NCBI GenBank assembly: GCA_017416915.1
Contig: JAFQAN010000031.1
Span: 1 to 64,000, forward strand
Source: Alistipes sp.
GTDB taxonomy: Bacteria; Bacteroidota; Bacteroidia; Bacteroidales; Rikenellaceae
Direction: 5' to 3'
DNA length: 64,000 nucleotides
Position 1 is the first letter of the stretch; the number at the start of each line of letters is the position of its first letter. The position numbers and the translations under genes are program-made. Shown here piece by piece: positions 16,981-26,106 of the stretch. The notes under the pieces were generated by a model that saw only the letters and a list, made by a program, of their open reading frames with translations, was not told where the DNA came from and ran no database searches.

Positions 16981-17136
16981 GTGCGCGCGTGGGCGCGTGT
17001 CGCGGGCGTACACGACGTGCCTAACAAGCCAAGAGAGCGCTGCCGCCAAGCCGCGAGAAAGTATGTCTCAGAGCCGAGAGCGAGCGCTGCTGCCAAGCCG
17101 CGAGATAAGAGGCGAATAACTTAAAACTTAATACTT
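16981..17136 (+). other. 5' leader of the OPT gene
   Basis: About 155 bp containing two direct copies of a GCTGCCGCCAAGCCGCGAGA-like 20-bp sequence (about 17039-17058 and 17087-17106). Such paired repeats in a leader could be binding sites, but no known riboswitch class is recognisable. Confidence 0.4.
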
Positions 17137-19134
17137 ATGCAAGAGCAAAAACAACAAACATCACTCCCCGACAACGCCTATCGTGAGCTGCGTGAGGGCG
17201 AAGAGTATCAGCCCATTATGCGCGCTGAGGACAACCCCGTGGAGGTTACTCCCTACTCCGTATCTGTCGGACTTATTATGGCTGTGATATTCTCGGCTGC
17301 GGCTGCCTACCTCGGCTTGAAGGTGGGTCAGGTGTTCGAGGCTGCCATACCCATCGCCATTATCGCCGTGGGCTTAGGCACGATGCGTGGCAAGAAGAAT
17401 ATGCTCGGTCAGAACGTCATCATCCAGTCTATCGGCGCATCGTCGGGCGTGATTGTGGCGGGCGCTATATTTACGCTCCCCGCACTCTACATCCTCGACC
17501 TCGACGTGGCATTCTACCAGGTGTTCCTATCGTCGCTGTTGGGCGGCATCCTCGGTATTGTGCTGCTCATCCCCTTCCGCAAGTACTTCGTAAAGCAGAT
17601 GCACGGCAAGTACCCCTTCCCCGAGGCTACGGCAACAACCGAGGTGTTGGTGTCGGGCGAGAAGGGTGGCTCGCAGGCTAAGATACTCGTCATCGCAGGT
17701 CTTATCGGTGGTCTCTACGACTTCATCGTCTCGACCTTCGGTCTGTGGTCGTCGCGCATATCTACCGAGATGTGGGAGTGGGGTAGAGACCTCGCCTACA
17801 AGGCAAAACTTACGCTCGGTATCAACACCTCGGCGGCAGTACTCGGCTTGGGCTTCATCATCGGCTTGAAGTATGCGCTTATCATCGCCGCAGGCTCGGC
17901 GCTCGTATGGTTTGTCATCATCCCGCTTGCCAACATCTTCCTCGACGGCTCGATGTACGCCTCGATGGAGGGTATGGGCATCGACACCACAAACCTCTCT
18001 ACGGCGAAGGGCATCTTCGAGGAGATAGGTCGTCCTATCGGCATTGGCGGTATCGCTATGGCGGGTCTTATAGGCATTGTGCGTCAGGCAGGCATTATCT
18101 CCTCGGCGCTGTCGTTGGCAAAGAGCGAGCTTGGCGGCAAGTCGGTGGCTACGGACGAGCCTCGTACACAGCAAGATATACGTATGAAGACCATTATGAC
18201 GGTGCTGATTGCAACGCTCATTACAACGCTCTTCTTCTTCCAGTTTGGCGTACTCAACAACTGGATGCAGACTATCGTGGCGCTGCTCATCGTCTTCCTC
18301 ATCGCCTTCCTCTTTACCACCGTGGCGGCAAACGCTATCGCCATCGTTGGCTCTAACCCCGTGTCGGGTATGACGCTGATGACGCTTATTCTGTCGTCGT
18401 TGGTGCTTGTCTCGATTGGTCTTACGGGCAACTCGGGAATGATTGCCGCGCTGGTCATCGGTGGCGTGGTATGTACGGCACTCTCGATGGCGGGAGGCTT
18501 CATCACCGACCTCAAAATTGGCTACTGGCTTGGCACGACACCCCGCAAGCAGCAGACGTGGAAGTTTGTCGGTACGTTCGTATCGGCAGCCACCGTTGCG
18601 GGCGTGATGATTATTATGAACGAGACCTACGGCTTCACGGCAGAGGCGGCAGCAGCCCTCGGCAATAGCGAGCCGCTGGTTGCTCCTCAGGCAAACGCTA
18701 TGGCGGCGGTCATCAAGCCCCTTATGACGGGTGGTGCTACGCCGTGGTTGCTCTACGGCATCGGCGCACTGTTGGCATTGGTGCTTACCTTCTTTAAGGT
18801 CCCCGCATTGCCCTTCGCGCTGGGTATGTTTATCCCTATGGAGCTTAACGCACCGCTCGTTGTCGGCGGTTTGGTGGCGTGGGCTGTGCAGCGCACCAAG
18901 GATTCAGAGAAGGCTAAGGCTAACCTTAACCGTGGTACGCTCATCGCCTCGGGCTTCATCGCTGGTGGCGCACTTATGGGCGTTGTGAGCGCCGTTCTCG
19001 CCTTCGTGGGCTTCAACGGTATGGTGTCGGGCTGGGCAGGCACGTCGTCTGCCGAGTGGCTCGGCTTGGCGATGTATATGCTCATCATCGCCTACTTCAT
19101 CTGGCACTCACGCCGCGCTAAGATTGGCGAGTAG
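17137..19134 (+). CDS. OPT family oligopeptide transporter
   Basis: A 665-residue polytopic inner-membrane protein of the oligopeptide transporter (OPT) superfamily, with about 15-16 hydrophobic segments. It imports oligopeptides, probably with protons. The N-terminal cytoplasmic tail (1-40) leads into VGLIMAVIFSAAAAYLGLKVGQVFEAAIP, a family signature, and GKYPFPEATATTEVL is another. It is followed 51 bp later by peptidase T, consistent with uptake and hydrolysis of peptides as a joint function. Transcribed from the promoter in the palindromic repeat. Confidence 0.93.
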   Translation: MQEQKQQTSLPDNAYRELREGEEYQPIMRAEDNPVEVTPYSVSVGLIMAVIFSAAAAYLGLKVGQVFEAAIPIAIIAVGLGTMRGKKNMLGQNVIIQSIGASSGVIVAGAIFTLPALYILDLDVAFYQVFLSSLLGGILGIVLLIPFRKYFVKQMHGKYPFPEATATTEVLVSGEKGGSQAKILVIAGLIGGLYDFIVSTFGLWSSRISTEMWEWGRDLAYKAKLTLGINTSAAVLGLGFIIGLKYALIIAAGSALVWFVIIPLANIFLDGSMYASMEGMGIDTTNLSTAKGIFEEIGRPIGIGGIAMAGLIGIVRQAGIISSALSLAKSELGGKSVATDEPRTQQDIRMKTIMTVLIATLITTLFFFQFGVLNNWMQTIVALLIVFLIAFLFTTVAANAIAIVGSNPVSGMTLMTLILSSLVLVSIGLTGNSGMIAALVIGGVVCTALSMAGGFITDLKIGYWLGTTPRKQQTWKFVGTFVSAATVAGVMIIMNETYGFTAEAAAALGNSEPLVAPQANAMAAVIKPLMTGGATPWLLYGIGALLALVLTFFKVPALPFALGMFIPMELNAPLVVGGLVAWAVQRTKDSEKAKANLNRGTLIASGFIAGGALMGVVSAVLAFVGFNGMVSGWAGTSSAEWLGLAMYMLIIAYFIWHSRRAKIGE

Positions 19135-19185
19135 TGGCTGCAAGAATAACCTAATACGCTAAATAACAAAAATAAATAATTACCT

Positions 19186-20403
19186 ATGGAACTGAAAGAT
19201 AGATTTTTACGCTACGTATCGTTCGACACACAGTCTGACGAGAATAGCACCACGTTCCCCTCTACCGACAAGCAGCTTGTACTCCTTCGCGCCTTGAAGG
19301 AGGAGTTGGAGACTATCGGTATGAAGGAGGTAACGATGGACGAGTACGGTTATGTTATGGCTACGCTCCCCGCCACACGCGGTATGGAGAATGTGCCAGT
19401 CATCGGCTTCATCTCGCACGTCGATACGTCGCCCGATATGAGCGGCGCCAACATAAAGCCCCACATCATCGACTCGTACGATGGCCGCGACATCCTGCTC
19501 GGTGGCGATATATGGATGCGTGTCGATGAGTTCCCCGAGCTTAAATGCTTCAAGGGTCATACGCTCATCCACACCGACGGCACTACGCTGTTGGGTGCCG
19601 ACGATAAGGCTGGCGTCGCGGAGATTGTTACCGCTATGGAGTGGCTCATTGCACACCCCGAGGTGGCACACGGCAAGATACGTGTGGGCTTCACCCCCGA
19701 CGAGGAGATTGGTCGTGGTGTCGATTACTTCTCTGTCGAGAAGTTCGCCGCCGACTTCGCATACACTATGGATGGCGGTATGGAGGGCGAGTTGGAGTTC
19801 GAGAACTTCAATGCCGCAGGTGCCAAGATTACCATCAACGGTCGTAACGTACACCCTGGCGCCGCGAAGCATAAGATGATTAACGCCATCGACATCGCCA
19901 CGGAGCTTAACGGTATGCTCCCCGCTGCCGACCGCCCACAATATACCGAGCATTACGAGGGCTTCTTCCACTGCGTGGGTATCTCGGGCAGTGTCGAGCA
20001 GGCTGAGATAAGCTACATCATCCGCGACCACGACAGCGACAAGTTCGAGGCTAAGAAGCAGCTTATGTGGGACGTGGTGAACTTCTTGCAGCGCAAGTAT
20101 GGCGAGAAGTGTCTGACACTCACGCTCAAAGACCAGTACTACAATATGCGTAAGATGGTCGAGCGCCATCCCGCCGTCATCGAGAAGGCTAAGAAGGCGA
20201 TGTTGGAGTCGGGTGTTAAGCCTACGGTGAAGCCCATCCGTGGTGGCACCGACGGCTCACGCCTCTCGTTTATGGGTCTTCCCTGCCCCAACCTCTTCAC
20301 GGGCGGTATGAACTTCCACGGACGTTACGAGTATGTCTCGCTTACGACGATGCACAAGGCGATGAATGTCATCATCAACCTCGCCCGCATCTGGGCAGAG
20401 TAG
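19186..20403 (+). CDS. pepT: Peptidase T (tripeptide aminopeptidase)
   Basis: Cytoplasmic zinc metallopeptidase of family M20B that removes the N-terminal residue of tripeptides. The 405-residue protein has the zinc ligands and catalytic residues in SHVDTSPDMSG (His/Asp), GADDKAGVAE (bridging Asp), TPDEEIGRGVD (Glu base and ligand) and the C-terminal PIRGGTDGSRLSFMGLPCPNLFTGG. Length and motifs match the family fully. It lies directly downstream of the OPT peptide importer. Confidence 0.96.
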   Translation: MELKDRFLRYVSFDTQSDENSTTFPSTDKQLVLLRALKEELETIGMKEVTMDEYGYVMATLPATRGMENVPVIGFISHVDTSPDMSGANIKPHIIDSYDGRDILLGGDIWMRVDEFPELKCFKGHTLIHTDGTTLLGADDKAGVAEIVTAMEWLIAHPEVAHGKIRVGFTPDEEIGRGVDYFSVEKFAADFAYTMDGGMEGELEFENFNAAGAKITINGRNVHPGAAKHKMINAIDIATELNGMLPAADRPQYTEHYEGFFHCVGISGSVEQAEISYIIRDHDSDKFEAKKQLMWDVVNFLQRKYGEKCLTLTLKDQYYNMRKMVERHPAVIEKAKKAMLESGVKPTVKPIRGGTDGSRLSFMGLPCPNLFTGGMNFHGRYEYVSLTTMHKAMNVIINLARIWAE

Positions 20404-20528
20404 GCTTGCGGCGTCTGTGAGAGAAAGTTAGTGTGGGAGTGATAGATGGTGTGAGCGAAGGAGGAGCGAAAGATAGTTGAGCGAAAGTTAGTGAGAGCTA
20501 ACACCCTAAAACCTAAAAACTGCAAACT
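20404..20528 (+). other. Short repeats between pepT and nadE
   Basis: A 125-bp gap with direct GCGAAAGTTAGTG repeats (about 20423 and 20481) and related GAGCGAAAG sequence. No terminator is clear, so nadE may be read through from upstream. Confidence 0.4.
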
Positions 20529-22484
20529 ATGAACAACACATTTGGATATATGCGTGTTGCGGCGGCTGTACCTCGTGTGCATATCGCCGATGCCCGACGC
20601 AATGCCGAGGGCGCACTCAAAATTATGGAGGATGCCTTCCGCGAGGGCGTCGAGATTGTGGTTATGCCCGAGCTGTCGTTGGTGGGCTACACCGCAGGCG
20701 ATATGATACTGCAAAAGAAGCTGCTCACAGACGCCGAGCGCGCCTTGGAGTGGCTTATGGAGGAGTGTCGCGATATACCCACCATCGGTATCGTGGGTCT
20801 TCCTGTGGTCTTCGCCGACCGCCTCTACAACTGCGCCGCCATCTTCGGTCAGGGGCAGCTGTGGGGCATTGTGCCAAAGTGCTACATCCCCAACTATGGC
20901 GAGTTCTCGGAGCTGCGCTGGTGGGTGTCGGGCTACGGCATCAAGGACCGCACCATACGCTATGCAGGTCAGGAGTGCTGCTTCGGTAGCGACCTTATGT
21001 TCGACATTCACGGCGTCGAGTTTGGCGTCGAGATATGCGAGGATATGTGGGTCCCCGTGCCACCCTCGTCGATGCAGGCGGTGCAGGGTGCTAAGCTGCT
21101 CTTCAACCTCTCGGCATCGCCCGAGTCGGTATGCAAGCACGACTACCTCAAATCGCTTATCGCCGAGCAGTCGTCGCGCACTATGGCAGCATACATCTAC
21201 GCGTCGGCAGGCCACGGCGAGTCGTCGAGCGACCTTGTCTTTGCGGGTAACGCCATCATCGCCGAGTTAGGCAGTGTCCTTGGCGTGAGCGACCGTTTTG
21301 TGCGTAACGACCGTATGGTTGTCCGCGACATCGACGTCGAGTATATCTCGACACGTCGTACGGCGCGTAACACCTTCTACTATCCCGATGCCCCTGAGAT
21401 GCGTGTTGTGGAGATTGACGTCGATGAGATATGCAACCGCCACGACCTGCGTCGCCGCATCGAGCCTCTCTACTTCGTTCCCGAGGATGAGGCAGCACGT
21501 GCGGTGCATTGCCGCGAGGTCTTTGCCATACAGTCGGCAGGCTTGGCACAGCGTCTCGAACATACCCACTGCAAGACGGCAGTCTTGGGTATCTCGGGTG
21601 GCTTGGACTCTACGTTGGCATTGTTGGCCGTCTGCGACACCTACGACCTGTTGGGTCTCGACCGCAAGGGCATTATCGGCGTTACGATGCCAGGCTTCGG
21701 CACCACGGACCGCACCTATCAGAACGCCCTGCGTATGGTTCGGGAGTTGGGCTGTACGCTTCGTGAGATACCCATCCGCGAGGCTTGTGAGCAGCACTTC
21801 AAGGATATAGGCCTCGACGCCACGGAGCGTAGCATCGCCTATGAGAACTCGCAGGCACGTGAGCGCACACAGATACTTATGGACGTTGCGAATATGTGCG
21901 GCGGTATGGTTATCGGCACGGGCGATATGAGTGAGTTGGCGCTCGGCTGGGCAACATACAACGGCGACCAGATGTCGATGTACGGCATCAACGCATCTGT
22001 TCCCAAGACTCTGGTGCGCCATATGGTCGATTGGTATGCCCGCAACCGTGCTGAGGGTGTTCTGCGTGAGGCACTTCTCGATGTTGTAGCTACGCCTGTC
22101 AGCCCCGAGCTGCTCCCCGCAAACAAGGATGGCGAGATAGCGCAGCGCACCGAGGATGTTGTGGGACCCTACGAGCTTCACGACTTCTTCCTCTACTGCA
22201 CGTTGCGCCGCCGTTACTCTCCCGCGAAGATTGCTATGTTGGCAACCAAGGCGTTCGAGGGCGACTACGACAAGAAGACCATCATCAAGTGGCTCAAAGT
22301 CTTCTTCCACCGCTTCTTCGGTCAGCAGTTCAAGCGCTCGGCGATGCCCGATGGTCCGAAGGTTGGCGTTGTGGGTCTCTCGCCCCGTGGCGACCTGCGT
22401 ATGCCCTCCGATGCTCAGGAGCGCGCTTGGTTGGCAGAGGTCGAGGCTGTTGAGGCGGAGTTGGATGCCCTTGACGATAAGTAG
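20529..22484 (+). CDS. nadE: Glutamine-dependent NAD+ synthetase
   Basis: Makes NAD+ from deamido-NAD+ using ATP and ammonia released from glutamine. The 651-residue fusion has an N-terminal nitrilase-type glutaminase (about 10-280) with Glu in MPELSLVGY, Lys in VPKCYIPNY and Cys in EICEDMW, and a C-terminal synthetase (about 330-640) with the PP-loop GISGGLDSTLALL and GTGDMSELALGW. A typical two-domain enzyme; a tunnel passes ammonia between the sites. Confidence 0.97.
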   Translation: MNNTFGYMRVAAAVPRVHIADARRNAEGALKIMEDAFREGVEIVVMPELSLVGYTAGDMILQKKLLTDAERALEWLMEECRDIPTIGIVGLPVVFADRLYNCAAIFGQGQLWGIVPKCYIPNYGEFSELRWWVSGYGIKDRTIRYAGQECCFGSDLMFDIHGVEFGVEICEDMWVPVPPSSMQAVQGAKLLFNLSASPESVCKHDYLKSLIAEQSSRTMAAYIYASAGHGESSSDLVFAGNAIIAELGSVLGVSDRFVRNDRMVVRDIDVEYISTRRTARNTFYYPDAPEMRVVEIDVDEICNRHDLRRRIEPLYFVPEDEAARAVHCREVFAIQSAGLAQRLEHTHCKTAVLGISGGLDSTLALLAVCDTYDLLGLDRKGIIGVTMPGFGTTDRTYQNALRMVRELGCTLREIPIREACEQHFKDIGLDATERSIAYENSQARERTQILMDVANMCGGMVIGTGDMSELALGWATYNGDQMSMYGINASVPKTLVRHMVDWYARNRAEGVLREALLDVVATPVSPELLPANKDGEIAQRTEDVVGPYELHDFFLYCTLRRRYSPAKIAMLATKAFEGDYDKKTIIKWLKVFFHRFFGQQFKRSAMPDGPKVGVVGLSPRGDLRMPSDAQERAWLAEVEAVEAELDALDDK

Positions 22485-22571
22485 TGGGGTGGCGCAATAA
22501 AACGACGTTTCGACGCGTTATAATTGTGCAACATCACAGAAACAGATGTAAAACATTAAATATCAGATTAG

Positions 22572-23180
22572 ATGAAGAAGATTTTTTTATTGTTTGTTGC
22601 CGTAGCTACACTCTCAGTAGGTAGCGCCTCGGCACAGGGTTGGCTCGATGCGTTGAAGGGTGCTGCCACCACCGTTGTCGATAAGGTTACGGGTGGTCAG
22701 GCGACACAGCTTATGTTGCCAGGCACGTGGAGCTACAACGCCCCCGCTATGCGCCTTACGAGCGAGGATAACCTCCTTGCCGACGTGGCGTCATCGGCGT
22801 TGGTTAGCGGCATTGAGGATAAGTTGGTTAAGGCGTATAGCTTCATCGGCATCAAGCAGGGCAGCTGCACCTTTACCTTCAACACCGACAACACCTTCAC
22901 AGCTCTTATGGGCAAGCATAATCTCAGTGGCACATACAGCTACACTGCCGATACGCACCTCATAGAGCTTAACTTCACCTCGTCGCTCTTGAAGCTGACG
23001 CCTATGAAGGGCTATGCCTATATCGACGGCTCGTCGTTGGAGCTTGTCTTCGACTGCTCGAAGCTGATGACCTTCCTCACGAAGCTCGGCTCTAAGGTGT
23101 CGATGCTCAATGGCATCACGTCGCTTGCTCAGAACTACGACGGTATGATGCTTGGCTTTGGTTTCACTCGTAACAAGTAG
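22572..23180 (+). CDS. DUF4923 lipocalin-like secreted protein, first copy
   Basis: A 202-residue secreted protein with a signal peptide (1-21, GSASA-Q) and the DUF4923 (lipocalin-like) domain: WLDALKGAATTVVDKVTGG near the mature N-terminus, then GTWSYNAPAMRL, CTFTFNTDNTFTA and LSGTYSYTAD strands typical of an eight-stranded barrel. No ligand is known. The next gene is a paralogue 5 bp downstream, so the two form a tandem duplicate operon, probably periplasmic. Confidence 0.87.
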   Translation: MKKIFLLFVAVATLSVGSASAQGWLDALKGAATTVVDKVTGGQATQLMLPGTWSYNAPAMRLTSEDNLLADVASSALVSGIEDKLVKAYSFIGIKQGSCTFTFNTDNTFTALMGKHNLSGTYSYTADTHLIELNFTSSLLKLTPMKGYAYIDGSSLELVFDCSKLMTFLTKLGSKVSMLNGITSLAQNYDGMMLGFGFTRNK

Positions 23181-23185
23181 CAGAT

Positions 23186-23824
23186 ATGAAGCGTATAGTA
23201 GTTATCATTATGGCAGTTGTGGCGGCGTCGTTTATGCCTGCCACCGCCTCGGCGCAGTTCAACATCTCTAACGCGCTGAATGCCCTGTTTGGCGGCTCGA
23301 AAAAGACAGAGCAGCAGGTAGAGCAGAAGAGTCCCTATCAGCTTATTGCCGAGGCTGCACCCACCTCGCGCGACATTGTAGGTGTGTGGACGTACGACTC
23401 GTCGGATGCCGAGTATCTGGGTAGCAATCAGCTTGCTAACCTCGCCATATCGCAGGTTAAGGGCGTAGCGTTGAGCAAGTTGGAGTCTTATGGCATCACC
23501 AAGGGGTCGTTCAAGGTGCAGATACGTCGCAATGGCACAGGCACTATCACTATGGGCGATAGGGTGTTGTCGGGCAACTACGACTACAACCCCACCACGG
23601 GAGCTATCGTCTTCACGGGCAAGGTAAATGGCGTATCGCTAAGCTGCAACGGCTTCTTGAAGATGAAGTCGGGCAAGCTCGTGGTAATGGTAGATGCTGA
23701 CGATGCAATATCAGCCTTTAAGCAGGCATATCCCGAGTATGCTAACCATCAGTTGATACAGACGCTCGGCGGTGTATTGGCAAGTTTCTCGGATATATAC
23801 GGAGCGATATATCTAACCCGATAG
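23186..23824 (+). CDS. DUF4923 lipocalin-like secreted protein, second copy
   Basis: A 212-residue paralogue of the preceding gene, with a signal peptide (1-24, TASA-Q), a longer charged linker (KKTEQQVEQK, about 37-46), then IVGVWTYDSSDAEYL, GTGTITMGDRVLSGNYDYN and LVVMVDADD strands. It is clearly diverged from copy one. Its TAG stop is joined within one base to repeat element D copy 2. The ligand and role are unknown. Confidence 0.85.
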   Translation: MKRIVVIIMAVVAASFMPATASAQFNISNALNALFGGSKKTEQQVEQKSPYQLIAEAAPTSRDIVGVWTYDSSDAEYLGSNQLANLAISQVKGVALSKLESYGITKGSFKVQIRRNGTGTITMGDRVLSGNYDYNPTTGAIVFTGKVNGVSLSCNGFLKMKSGKLVVMVDADDAISAFKQAYPEYANHQLIQTLGGVLASFSDIYGAIYLTR

Positions 23825-23952
23825 GTCTTGACGTGATAAGGGCGCATCTGCGCCACGAAACTCAGATGCCGCGAATGGGAAATACGTCATAGTATGTCCC
23901 ATCCGCGGCACTTTCATTTCGCGACACATCTGCAACCCTTCTGACGCCAAGC
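23825..23952. repeat. Structured repeat element D, copy 2
   Basis: Outer arms CTTGACGT and ACGCCAAG. Central hairpin TGCCGCGAATGGGA (23867-23880) with TCCCATCCGCGGCA (23897-23910) around a TACGTCATAGTA loop. The stem sequence differs from copy 1, but complementarity and the TACGT...AGTA loop are kept. The single mismatches in the outer arm and in the central stem are A-C on the plus strand and U-G on the minus strand. It starts right after the upstream TAG. Confidence 0.8.
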
Positions 23953-23984
23953 AATCTCGCTTGGGAGCGTGGCGATAGCGCGCA

Positions 23985-24265
23985 GTAAGTAGGGAGTTTA
24001 GTGAGATTAGAGAATTTAGAGAGGTTAGGGAGCGCGCCGCTCGATATAGCGGTAAGACGTCAGATACTTGGTTTGTAGCGGGCATCGCCCGCACATCCCT
24101 AAACTCCTTAATTTCCCTAAATTCCCTAATCAACCACGCTCGATAGCGCACTGCCAATCGCGCGCCTCTCAGCCGCTCCACGCCATTACTGCGAACAACG
24201 AACGACGAACACCCCTGTTCGCCCGTTCGCTTGTTCGCCCGTTCGCTTGTTCGCTCACGGCACTG
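23985..24265. repeat. Palindromic module arrays between converging genes
   Basis: AGGGAGTTTAGTGAGATTAG-type units (about 23993-24035), then a GCGCGCC joint, then the hairpin GCGGGCATCGCCCGC (24077-24091), then the inverted array CCCTAAACTCCTTAATTTCC (about 24095-24132), then GCGCGCC, then the 8-bp CGTTCGCT/GAACAACGAACG module (about 24186-24258). The layout mirrors the island at 16441-16980. No gene is credible in 23825-24267. Confidence 0.75.
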
Positions 24266-24267
24266 CG

Positions 24268-24882
24268 CTATCTTGTGGCTGCGCGGTAACGCTCCTCGAC
24301 CACGTCCCAGTCGATAATCTTCCAAAAGTCCTCCACCGACTGTTTACGTTGGTTGCGGTAGTCGAGGTAGTAGGCGTGTTCCCACACGTCGATACACATC
24401 AGCGGCACAAGTGAGTCGTTAAGAGGTGTGCCAGCGTTGGGCTTCGTGATGATATACAATCTGCCGTCGTAGTCCGAGGCGAGCCACACCCAGCCCGAGC
24501 CGAAGAGCGACGTTGCGGAGGTTGTCATACGTCGTCGTAGCTCATCGACGCTGCCAAACGTCTCGTCTATCGCCCGCAGCAGATGTCCCTCGGGGTGGTG
24601 GCTGCCGTGGCGCGACAGTTGCTCGAAGTAGAAGACGTGGTTCCACGCCTGCGCCGCATTGTTGAAGATGGCGCCGTCGCTCTCGCGGATAATCTCTTCG
24701 AGGGTCATCGTGGCGTAGCGTGTACCCTCGACTAACTCTTCGAGCTTGGCGACATACCCCGCATAGTGCATATCGTGGTGAAAATGTAGTGTCTCGGCAG
24801 AGATGTAAGGCTCCAACGCATCGTAGGCGTAGGGTAGCTCTACCACAGTGAAGAGCGTGGCTGCAAGTGTTGTCATAGTCAT
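24268..24882 (-). CDS. sodB: Superoxide dismutase (Fe/Mn)
   Basis: Converts superoxide to oxygen and hydrogen peroxide. The 204-residue protein has the metal ligands of the Fe/Mn family: His in TLHFHHDMHYAGY (about 35), His in AAQAWNHVFYF, and Asp/His in IDVWEHAYYLDYRNQR. GSGWVWLASDYDG is also conserved. The N-terminus before VELPYAYDALEP is about ten residues longer and more hydrophobic than usual, and an internal ATG at 24876 is possible. Not enough hydrophobic length for a classical signal peptide. Metal preference cannot be fixed from sequence. Confidence 0.94.
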   Translation of the reverse strand: MTMTTLAATLFTVVELPYAYDALEPYISAETLHFHHDMHYAGYVAKLEELVEGTRYATMTLEEIIRESDGAIFNNAAQAWNHVFYFEQLSRHGSHHPEGHLLRAIDETFGSVDELRRRMTTSATSLFGSGWVWLASDYDGRLYIITKPNAGTPLNDSLVPLMCIDVWEHAYYLDYRNQRKQSVEDFWKIIDWDVVEERYRAATR

Positions 24883-24948
24883 ACGTTTAATTGTTTAGTT
24901 CACGTAGGACTATGCAACAATCAGACCTTTGTCCGTTAGGCGCTGTTA

Positions 24949-25638
24949 TTATTCGTTATTTTGGGCTATGTACCACTCAGCAAACGACATATCCGAGGGT
25001 GTTGTGAGCTTGATGTTGGTTAGTTCGCCCTCCACGAGCCATACGCGCTCGCCGAGGCTCTCCACCACCGAGGCGTCGTCGGTAAATGTGGCGTTGTAGG
25101 GCTGTTGGTATGCTCTGCGTAGCAGGTCGGCACGAAATATTTGGGGTGTCTGCACTATGCGCAGGCGGCTGCGCTCGACGATATGCGATGCACTCTCCTC
25201 GCCCTCGTCATCCACCATACGGTACGAGTCGGCAACCTCCACAACGGGAATTGTTGCCCCGTGCTTCTCGGCATCGAGCAACGTGGCGATAATCAGCCGC
25301 TTGCTAAGCAACGGACGTACGCCATCGTGTACGGCGATATACTCCACCTCTTCGCCTAACGCCTCGACGCCGCACTTCACGGAGATAAAACGCTCCTTAC
25401 CACCCGCCACGGTGCGGTGGGTTGCTATGTCGAAACGTGCGCTGAGGTTGTGCCATAGCGGTATATGCTCCTCGGGCAGCACCACGACAATATCTGCCGA
25501 GGGTAGCGCCTCGGCGAAGCGATTTATCGTGCGTCCGACCACAGGCTCACCGCCGAGCAACATAAACTGCTTGGGCAGGGTGCCACCCATACGTCGTCCC
25601 GAGCCTCCTGCGACGATTATTACTCCATACTTTGCCAT
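24949..25638 (-). CDS. ispD: 2-C-methyl-D-erythritol 4-phosphate cytidylyltransferase
   Basis: Third step of the MEP isoprenoid pathway: MEP + CTP to CDP-ME. The 229-residue protein has the nucleotidyltransferase motif VAGGSGRRMGGTLPKQF (about 10-26), AVHDGVRPLLS (about 100-110), IPVVEVADSYR, VQTPQIF and FTDDASVVE. Complete relative to the family. It overlaps the upstream PPOX-like gene by 19 bp, so the two are probably coupled. Confidence 0.96.
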   Translation of the reverse strand: MAKYGVIIVAGGSGRRMGGTLPKQFMLLGGEPVVGRTINRFAEALPSADIVVVLPEEHIPLWHNLSARFDIATHRTVAGGKERFISVKCGVEALGEEVEYIAVHDGVRPLLSKRLIIATLLDAEKHGATIPVVEVADSYRMVDDEGEESASHIVERSRLRIVQTPQIFRADLLRRAYQQPYNATFTDDASVVESLGERVWLVEGELTNIKLTTPSDMSFAEWYIAQNNE

Positions 25639-26057
25639 ATCAGTTTCTTGCCGAAGCCGAGTGTGTTATCCGTGAGTTTTAGGTATGTCGGGCGCACCAT
25701 CCAGAGCCTTAGAGGTGCTGCCGCCGCATACGGAAAGCGTCTGAGGTAGCGGCGTTTAGCCTCCTCGTCGCCACGCTCCGCTATGCCCACCACCTGCAAG
25801 CCTTGCACCTTGCCGACGATGCGTGTTTCGAGGACTATGCTGAGTGCCACATCCCTACGTTGGCTAAGATGTGTGCCGTGTGCCGTGCTATCGTCCGACG
25901 TGAAGATGAAGATGTTGCGCTTAGCGTCGTAGGCATAGAAGCAGTTGGCGACGTAGGGTATGCCCCTACTATCCGTCGTGGCGAGTGTCAGCACGTGGTG
26001 CTTGGCAATGAACTTGCCAAAACGCTCGTCGATATGCTCCGTTGCGCACTCCATCAT
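25620..26057 (-). CDS. Pyridoxamine 5'-phosphate oxidase-like protein
   Basis: A 145-residue small split-barrel flavin-binding protein (PPOX/YhbP-like): HVLTLATTDSRGIPYVANCFYAYD near the N-terminus, FIFTSDDSTAH, and the later VQGLQVVGIAE strand. The family binds FMN or related cofactors, and individual functions vary. It sits between the M23 peptidase (36 bp upstream, in a short tandem duplication) and ispD, which it overlaps. Substrate unknown. Confidence 0.82.
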   Translation of the reverse strand: MMECATEHIDERFGKFIAKHHVLTLATTDSRGIPYVANCFYAYDAKRNIFIFTSDDSTAHGTHLSQRRDVALSIVLETRIVGKVQGLQVVGIAERGDEEAKRRYLRRFPYAAAAPLRLWMVRPTYLKLTDNTLGFGKKLIWQSME

Positions 26058-26068
26058 CCTCTCGGCAG

Positions 26069-26106
26069 CTTGTTATCTCTTCTCGTTGGCTTGTTATCTC
26101 TTCTCG
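26069..26106. repeat. 17-bp direct duplication at a gene end
   Basis: CTTGTTATCTCTTCTCG occurs at 26069-26085 and 26090-26106, a 21-bp tandem shift. The second copy carries the M23 gene's last codons and stop; the first gives a spare GAGAAGAGATAA just beyond. This looks like a slippage duplication. Confidence 0.7.

Noticed and set aside
16351-17124. Several ORFs of 60-152 codons inside the palindromic island
   Set aside because: They are open because the 8- and 10-bp repeats avoid stops in some frames. They overlap each other on both strands and cover the promoters.
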